Of a stretch of DNA of 64,000 bases, positions 59,564-64,000 are shown one piece after another. The notes under the pieces are model-generated. The model was not told the origin of the DNA. It saw only the letters and a list, made by a program, of their open reading frames with translations, and made no database searches. Every line of letters begins with the position of its first letter. Position 1 is the stretch's first letter. The DNA comes from Ochrovirga pacifica (GTDB lineage Bacteria > Bacteroidota > Bacteroidia > Flavobacteriales > Flavobacteriaceae): the NCBI RefSeq assembly GCF_000220525.1, contig NZ_AFPK01000035.1, positions 51,675 through 115,674 on the forward strand, in the 5' to 3' direction. The translations under genes were made by a program, and so were the position numbers.

Positions 59564-60592
59564 TTAGAGTCCTAATTCTTTACGGATAATTTCAGTCCCT
59601 GCACTCAAAGCACTTAATTTACCCTTGGCCACATTTCTAGATAAAGGAGCCATACCACAGTTGGTACTAGGGTACAAATTTTCTACAGCTACAAAATCAA
59701 GAGCTTTGCGTAGTGTGGTTGCTACTTCTTCTGCGGTTTCAATGGTATTTGTGGCAACATCTATGGCACCTACCATTACTTTTTTACCACGAATAAGCTC
59801 AATTAAATGAAAAGGTACATGAGAGTTATGACATTCTAATGAAACAATATCTAGGTTAGATTTCTGAATTTTTGGAAAAATTTCTTCGTATTGTCTCCAT
59901 TCAGAACCTAACGTTTTTTTCCAATCGTTGTTTGCTTTTATTCCATAACCGTAACAAATATGTACAGCTGTCTCACAATGTAAGCCTTCAATTGCTCTTT
60001 CTAATGCAGCCATTCCCCAATCGTTTACTTCTTCAAAAAAAACATTAAAAGCAGGCTCGTCAAATTGGATGATATCCACTCCAGCATCTTGTAGTTCTTT
60101 TGCTTCTTGGTTCAGGATTTTTGCAAATTCCCAAGCCAATTTTTCTTTGCTCTTGTAATGGTTGTCAAACAAAGTATCTACCATGGTCATGGGGCCAGGC
60201 AATGCCCATTTTATAGGTTTTTCTGTTTGTTTACGTAAGAATTTTGCATCGTTTACAAAAACTGCTTTTTTACGTGAAACCTGATCTACCACAACAGGAA
60301 CACTTGCCTCATAACGGTTGCGGATTTTTACTGTTTTACGATGTTTAAAATCAACACCGCTTAAATGTTCTATAAACGTTGTTACAAAGTGTTGACGTGT
60401 TTGTTCACCATCACTAATAATATCAATTCCAGACGCTTGTTGTTCTTGTAAAGAAATGCGTAAGGCATCTTGTTTCCCTTCGGTTAAAGAGTCTCCTTCT
60501 AGTTTCCACGGAGACCAAAGTTTTTCTGGGGGTGCAAGCCAAGAAGGTTTGGGCAAACTTCCTACAGTTGAGGTAGGTAATAATTTTTTCAT
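59564..60592 (-). CDS. mesD: Folate-independent methionine synthase core (MesD-like)
   Basis: A 342-residue protein equal to the C-terminal catalytic half of MetE, without the N-terminal folate-binding half. The MetE barrel opens with TSTVGSLPKP, then SGIDIISDGEQTR and WALPGPMTMVDTLF. Zinc and thiol ligands are His211 and Cys213 (VHICYG), Glu253 (VSLECHNS) and Cys312 (STNCGMAPL). It lies 2 bases downstream of a DUF1852 gene, the arrangement reported for MesD with its oxygenase partner MesX. The methyl donor is not methyl-folate in that system and is unknown. The MesD assignment rests on this pairing. Confidence 0.87.
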   Translation of the reverse strand: MKKLLPTSTVGSLPKPSWLAPPEKLWSPWKLEGDSLTEGKQDALRISLQEQQASGIDIISDGEQTRQHFVTTFIEHLSGVDFKHRKTVKIRNRYEASVPVVVDQVSRKKAVFVNDAKFLRKQTEKPIKWALPGPMTMVDTLFDNHYKSKEKLAWEFAKILNQEAKELQDAGVDIIQFDEPAFNVFFEEVNDWGMAALERAIEGLHCETAVHICYGYGIKANNDWKKTLGSEWRQYEEIFPKIQKSNLDIVSLECHNSHVPFHLIELIRGKKVMVGAIDVATNTIETAEEVATTLRKALDFVAVENLYPSTNCGMAPLSRNVAKGKLSALSAGTEIIRKELGL

Positions 60593-60594
60593 GG

Positions 60595-61656
60595 TTAAAT
60601 TGTTTTTGATGTAAGATTAAAATTACAAGACCATTGCTCTAGCAGTTTTTTATGGGGTTTGATAAAATGTTTTTCGGCATAAAGTCCTTGTTCAATGGCC
60701 AACTGTGATCGTTCTTCGCGATCGTACACAATTTTTGTATACGAATGGTCTTTATTTTTTAAACTAGGCTTGTAGCATTGTCCTGCAACCGAATTGGCAT
60801 TGTAAATTTCGGGTCTGTAAATTTTTTGAAATGTTTCCATAGTGCTAATGGTACCAATCAATTCAAGATTTGTATAATCTGCTAACAAATCACCAAAAAA
60901 ATAAAAGGCTAGGGGTGCAGCACTGTTTGTTGGCATAAAATAACGAACCTGCAACCCCATTTTTTTAAAATATTGCTCTGTTAAAGATGAAATATTGGGG
61001 AGGTATTCAAAGCCTAATATGGGGTGCTGGTTTTCTGTGCGATGATAAGTTTTGTGATCTGATACACTTAAGCAGATTACAGGTAGTTTGCTAAAGTAAT
61101 TTTTGTATGTCGTAGAGTTTACAAAAGCTTTAAAAAGATTACCATGCAGTTCGCCAAAATTGTTTGGAATACTAAACTGATCTTTGTTTTTGTTGTGTTC
61201 TAATAACAAAACGCTAAAATCATAATCACGGACGTAGCTAGAAAAGTTATTACCAACAATACCCTCAATTCTTTTGTTGGTTTTATGATCGATGATATGT
61301 GTTTTTAATACTTCTATGGACGGGAATTGGGTTTTACAATCATCAATTTCTATAGCTACAGAAACAATTTCTAACTCAACCGTATAACGATCTTGATTTG
61401 GATTGTCCCAATTTGCTAAGGAATTAAAACGATTGTGAATCATCTGAATCGTATTGCGAAGATTTTCTCTACGATGTTCCCCTCTAGCCAAATTAGCAAA
61501 GTTAGTTGTGGTGCGTGTGTTGTGGGAAGGAATGTAGTTTTCGTTAAAAAAAATACTTTTTAAACAGAATCTAAAATCATTATTAGGGATAGTATTTTTA
61601 TGCTCTATACTTTTCTTTTTTTCTAACGTTGAGTTTTCTAATTTAATCTCTTTCAT
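60595..61656 (-). CDS. mesX: DUF1852 protein, MesX-like partner of MesD
   Basis: The start is placed at 61656 (MKEIKLENSTLEKKK) because the earlier codons are low-complexity; this gives 353 residues. DUF1852 blocks are visible: FNENYIPSHNTRTTTNFANLARGEHRRENLRNTIQMIHNRFNSLANWDNPNQDRYTVELEI and SNFSSYVRD-like NNFSSYVRDYDFSVLLLEH, then LHGNLFKAFVNS. MesX is reported to be needed for MesD activity, with oxygen. It starts the minus-strand operon with mesD, then the TSUP transporter and dioxygenase. Confidence 0.87.
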   Translation of the reverse strand: MKEIKLENSTLEKKKSIEHKNTIPNNDFRFCLKSIFFNENYIPSHNTRTTTNFANLARGEHRRENLRNTIQMIHNRFNSLANWDNPNQDRYTVELEIVSVAIEIDDCKTQFPSIEVLKTHIIDHKTNKRIEGIVGNNFSSYVRDYDFSVLLLEHNKNKDQFSIPNNFGELHGNLFKAFVNSTTYKNYFSKLPVICLSVSDHKTYHRTENQHPILGFEYLPNISSLTEQYFKKMGLQVRYFMPTNSAAPLAFYFFGDLLADYTNLELIGTISTMETFQKIYRPEIYNANSVAGQCYKPSLKNKDHSYTKIVYDREERSQLAIEQGLYAEKHFIKPHKKLLEQWSCNFNLTSKTI

Positions 61657-62008
61657 TTGGTGATTTTCTAGTGATTTTGCCTCACAAAGCTCTAAATAAA
61701 AGATGTAAAAATTAAAATATGATTTAATTTTAGTTGATTTTTCTTTTACAGAAGGCAATGGTAGATGTTTTATCTTTTTTAGATGATAAAACCGAGAGAA
61801 ATAGAAAAATTTTCTTCAAAAAAAGAAGATGAAATTCACGTGAAGTTGCTGGTATATGAATAAAAAGAACGTACAAAAACAGTTTATGGAAAGAAGAATA
61901 CTTTATTAAATCTCACGATAAGTCTTAATAGTAATTATAAGAACATATAAGTAGATAAAGGTTTATAGATGGTTCTACATACTGTTTTCTTTTCAGATTT
62001 TTTAAAAA
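61657..62008. other. Gene-free interval upstream of mesX
   Basis: About 350 AT-rich bases. It holds a perfect inverted repeat GTTTTATC-N10-GATAAAAC (61767-61774 with 61785-61792) and a 10-base palindrome TTCACGTGAA (61835-61844); either could be an operator for the mes operon. I could not see a recognisable SAM riboswitch or other structured leader. Confidence 0.4.
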
Positions 62009-63043
62009 CTATAGCTCATTCTTGTTTTTAATTATTTTTACAATTCGGTTGATAATAATTTCTGATAAATTCCATTCATATCCTTCAAAATCAGTAGTGT
62101 TTATAAATTGTACAACGACTGCATCCATGTCTTTATGATATTCTGCCAAACTTTGATAACCAATCACCAAACCTCCATGGTTGTATTCGTAAGGATAAAG
62201 CTCTTGCTCGCCTTGTTGAAACACCGATCCATCATTTAAAGCACGTAAGAAAATTCCTACATCTTCAGCTGTGGCCAACATTCCAAAATCACGAGCTTTA
62301 AAATCATTTTCGTAACCAACATAGTAGCCGCTCATCACATCGTTTAAGTTGACCTCTGTAATAGAAAAAAAAGTATTTTTTAGTTTTAAAGGTATCAAAA
62401 TTTTTTCTTTAATATATTGGTGATGGTTATAACCTAAGACATTATCTAGTATTCTTCGGAGCAGTAAATAGTTAGTGTTAGAGTATTCGTAACCTTTATT
62501 TGGTTTGAAACTGGCAGGTAAATCTAGAGCAAAGTCTAAAGCATGCTTTCCGTTTTCTTCTTCGTCTATCCAAAACGCAGGATTGTCTGTATAATTAGGA
62601 ATTCCAGAACGGTGTTGGATCATCATCTTTATGGTAATTTCATTCGCGTTTTCAATTCTACCAGTAAGTTCTGGAAGGTAATAAGTAAGTGATTTATCAA
62701 AAGATAAGCATTCTTCTTTTGCCAATTTAGTAGCTGCTACAGCGGTGTACAACTTGCTAATACTAGCAATTTTAAATAATGATTTCGGGTCTGCAGGTGT
62801 TTTGTTTTCCCTGTTTTTCCAACCACCAGTATAGTGTTTTGGAGGTGTTCCTGCTTGATCTACATAAACAATCATACCATCAAATCCGTATTCAATAGCT
62901 TCATCTACTTGCTCTTGAATAGTGTTCGGCAATGGTACAAGCCAAGCATAAACTAAAATCCATGGGACAAAAAACAAAGATATTGTTGTACCAATAAGTA
63001 ACAAAAATCTTACTGTCCATTTGGCTTTTTTGTTTTTTATCAT
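62009..63043 (-). CDS. Serine beta-lactamase-like hydrolase (class C/DD-peptidase family)
   Basis: A 344-residue protein with an N-terminal membrane helix (VRFLLLIGTTISLFFVPWILVYAW) and a periplasmic penicillin-binding fold. The SxxK motif is Ser94-Ile-Ser-Lys97 (IASISKLY), the YxN motif is YSN within YEYSNTNYLLLRR, and HGG occurs in YNHGGLVIGY. Such proteins include DD-carboxypeptidases, esterases and beta-lactamases; the function is not determinable. It stands between the mes promoter region and a small membrane protein gene. Confidence 0.88.
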   Translation of the reverse strand: MIKNKKAKWTVRFLLLIGTTISLFFVPWILVYAWLVPLPNTIQEQVDEAIEYGFDGMIVYVDQAGTPPKHYTGGWKNRENKTPADPKSLFKIASISKLYTAVAATKLAKEECLSFDKSLTYYLPELTGRIENANEITIKMMIQHRSGIPNYTDNPAFWIDEEENGKHALDFALDLPASFKPNKGYEYSNTNYLLLRRILDNVLGYNHHQYIKEKILIPLKLKNTFFSITEVNLNDVMSGYYVGYENDFKARDFGMLATAEDVGIFLRALNDGSVFQQGEQELYPYEYNHGGLVIGYQSLAEYHKDMDAVVVQFINTTDFEGYEWNLSEIIINRIVKIIKNKNEL

Positions 63044-63208
63044 TTTCTACTGATGCTTTCTTAAGTTGGGACGAAATAACGATGTTAACTAACATAGGTG
63101 TTTCGGCTTGGTAGGGTAGTGTAACAAGTTGACAACAACTTAGTTTAAAAGTAATAAACTTAGTGCTAGAAACAAAACTATAAATTTAGCTTAATTGGTT
63201 ATCGTTTG

Positions 63209-63505
63209 TTATTTTCTTAATATACCTATCATTATATTGATTAAGAACACTAATTGACTAAAAAGAATAACCACAAAACCAAAAGACATCACTTCATTTA
63301 TATCAGAATGCAAGATTCCTTCACTATTTGAGATAAATAATTTTGGATAAATTAGGATAACACATCCTAGAGTTGTTAGTACAAAGTGAATTAGGGTAAG
63401 TGAGTTTGAAATTTTTCGGTTATATTTTATCAAGAGCCAATATATTATTCCAATTATGGCAAAAACAAGAGGAATAAGCTTAAGAATATTTATATGCGTT
63501 ACCAC
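63209..63505 (-). CDS. Small three-helix membrane protein
   Basis: A 98-residue protein with three hydrophobic segments (KLIPLVFAIIGIIYWLLI; LIHFVLTTLGCVILIYP; FGFVVILFSQLVFLINIMIGI). Nothing in it is recognised as a family. It lies 165 bases upstream of the hydrolase on the same strand. The 280 bases from 63506 to 63785 upstream contain no convincing ORF, only the tRNA-Asp terminator. Confidence 0.6.
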   Translation of the reverse strand: MVTHINILKLIPLVFAIIGIIYWLLIKYNRKISNSLTLIHFVLTTLGCVILIYPKLFISNSEGILHSDINEVMSFGFVVILFSQLVFLINIMIGILRK

Positions 63506-63751
63506 ATAATAAGTATCATGTATGTTGATGTCTACAGCGTTCTTTTTGATTACTATTCCATAAAAAAATATGTTATAATTGCGATAGGAATAAGCAAACC
63601 AAAGAATATGTATGTTTTTTTGCTTAGATATTTCATTTAATAGTAAAGTGTTAGTCTAGTTTTAATTTTGCTTACTCATTCAAAAATAAAATTTAACGCT
63701 AAAATAGACACAGTTTTTGGTCGTGATCCATTAAAAAAAAATATCTTAAAC

Positions 63752-63780
63752 AAAAAAAGCACCTCTAAAAAAGAGATGCT
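63752..63780 (-). terminator. Terminator of tRNA-Asp
   Basis: AGAGATGCT (63772-63780) pairs with AGCACCTCT (63758-63766), with one G-T pair, followed on the minus strand by a T run. Confidence 0.8.
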
Positions 63781-63785
63781 TTTTG

Positions 63786-63859
63786 CGGTCTGGACGGGAC
63801 TCGAACCCGCGACCCCCTGCGTGACAGGCAGGTATTCTAACCAGCTGAACTACCAGACC
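63786..63859 (-). tRNA. tRNA-Asp (GTC)
   Basis: On the minus strand the 7-bp acceptor GGTCTGG pairs perfectly with CCAGACC. The D-arm contains TTCAGCTGGTTAGAA, the anticodon arm is CCTGC-CTGTCAC-GCAGG with anticodon GTC, and the T-loop is TTCGAGT. The discriminator is G and CCA is not encoded. Confidence 0.96.
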
Positions 63860-63891
63860 GTTGCGTACGATGCTTATCGTGTTAGCGGTTG

Positions 63892-63922
63892 CAAATATAC
63901 AGCTAAACGGAACTTTAACAAA
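63892..63922 (-). promoter_or_regulatory. Promoter of tRNA-Asp
   Basis: On the minus strand TTTG (63919-63922), a 19-base spacer and TATATTTG (63892-63899) form a perfect Bacteroidetes promoter, followed by the same CAACCGCTAAC seen at tRNA-His. Confidence 0.85.
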
Positions 63923-64000
63923 ACATTTTTGTCGTTTTTTTTATTTTTTTAAAGCAAGTTTTATAGTTTGTTTGTTATCAGTTGTATAGCTATAAAAAAA

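Noticed and set aside
61657..62008. SAM riboswitch upstream of mesX
   Set aside because: I looked for conserved SAM-I/SAM-II elements and saw none; only simple palindromes are present. A covariance-model search would settle it.
63668..63952. A 94-codon plus-strand ORF at the right end
   Set aside because: It runs antisense through tRNA-Asp; the WTGLEPATPCVTGRYS stretch is the well-known false translation of a tRNA.

Overview
The window is an AT-rich chromosomal segment of a marine member of the Bacteroidetes, most likely Flavobacteriaceae. Support comes from promoters of the Bacteroidetes type (TTTG, 19-nt spacer, TAnnTTTG) ahead of both tRNA genes, a type IX secretion (T9SS) sorting tail, an Oar-like TonB receptor, a bacillithiol enzyme (BshB1), DUF349 and LpoB-like lipoproteins, and algal-polysaccharide genes (a GH16 agarase/porphyranase-like enzyme and a formylglycine sulfatase). 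A genus cannot be fixed from the sequence alone.

Layout. 1-4.1 kb: LpoB-like and COG3014-like envelope lipoproteins and a DUF349 protein. 4.1-14 kb: uvrA, the GH16 lipoprotein, an ECF sigma factor with a tiny downstream ORF, an endonuclease III with no cysteines, and a 1348-residue secreted protein joining an FG-GAP/ASPIC propeller to a vanadium haloperoxidase. 14-18.7 kb: MFS exporter, then bcp, idi, a small membrane protein, a QueD/PTPS enzyme, kdsB and a HAD hydrolase in one direction. 18.7-22.2 kb: a probable copper locus (Cys-rich membrane protein, MbnP, diheme MbnH, outer-membrane barrel). 22.3-28.3 kb: priA, an AI-2E-family permease, sulfatase. 28.3-33.6 kb: two small membrane proteins, divergent LysR/mdaB, kdsC, a DUF2520 protein, glutathione peroxidase, bshB1. 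33.7 kb: tRNA-His. 33.9-43 kb: a minus-strand housekeeping run (ribB, LptF/G, LolA-like, ftsK, dgkA, tpx, CBM48 protein, TruC-like), with one plus-strand DinB-like gene. 43.4-47.8 kb: Oar-like TonB receptor plus PhoD-like phosphatase. 47.8-53.5 kb: Crp/Fnr regulator and a stress cluster (acidic lipoprotein, DUF1328, AraC, DUF6327-like, holin-like, YtxH, degenerate SRAP, Dps, MscS). 53.5-57.4 kb: an accessory island of three unrecognised genes, each followed by an attC-like imperfect palindrome, interrupted by a complete IS3-family element. 57.5-61.7 kb: a folate-independent methionine synthase operon (MesX, MesD) with a TSUP transporter and a 2OG-Fe(II) dioxygenase. 62-63.9 kb: a serine beta-lactamase-like hydrolase, a small membrane protein, tRNA-Asp.

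How the genes fit together. KdsB and KdsC serve Kdo synthesis, and LptF/G and LolA-like proteins serve envelope transport. Bcp, Tpx, glutathione peroxidase, MdaB, Dps and bacillithiol synthesis give peroxide and quinone defence. GH16 and the sulfatase point to life on red-algal galactans, and their upstream regions share a TTGATA/TATCAA palindrome suggesting co-regulation. The most unusual regions are the MbnP/MbnH locus without methanobactin genes, the MesX/MesD operon, the haloperoxidase fusion and the cassette-like island.
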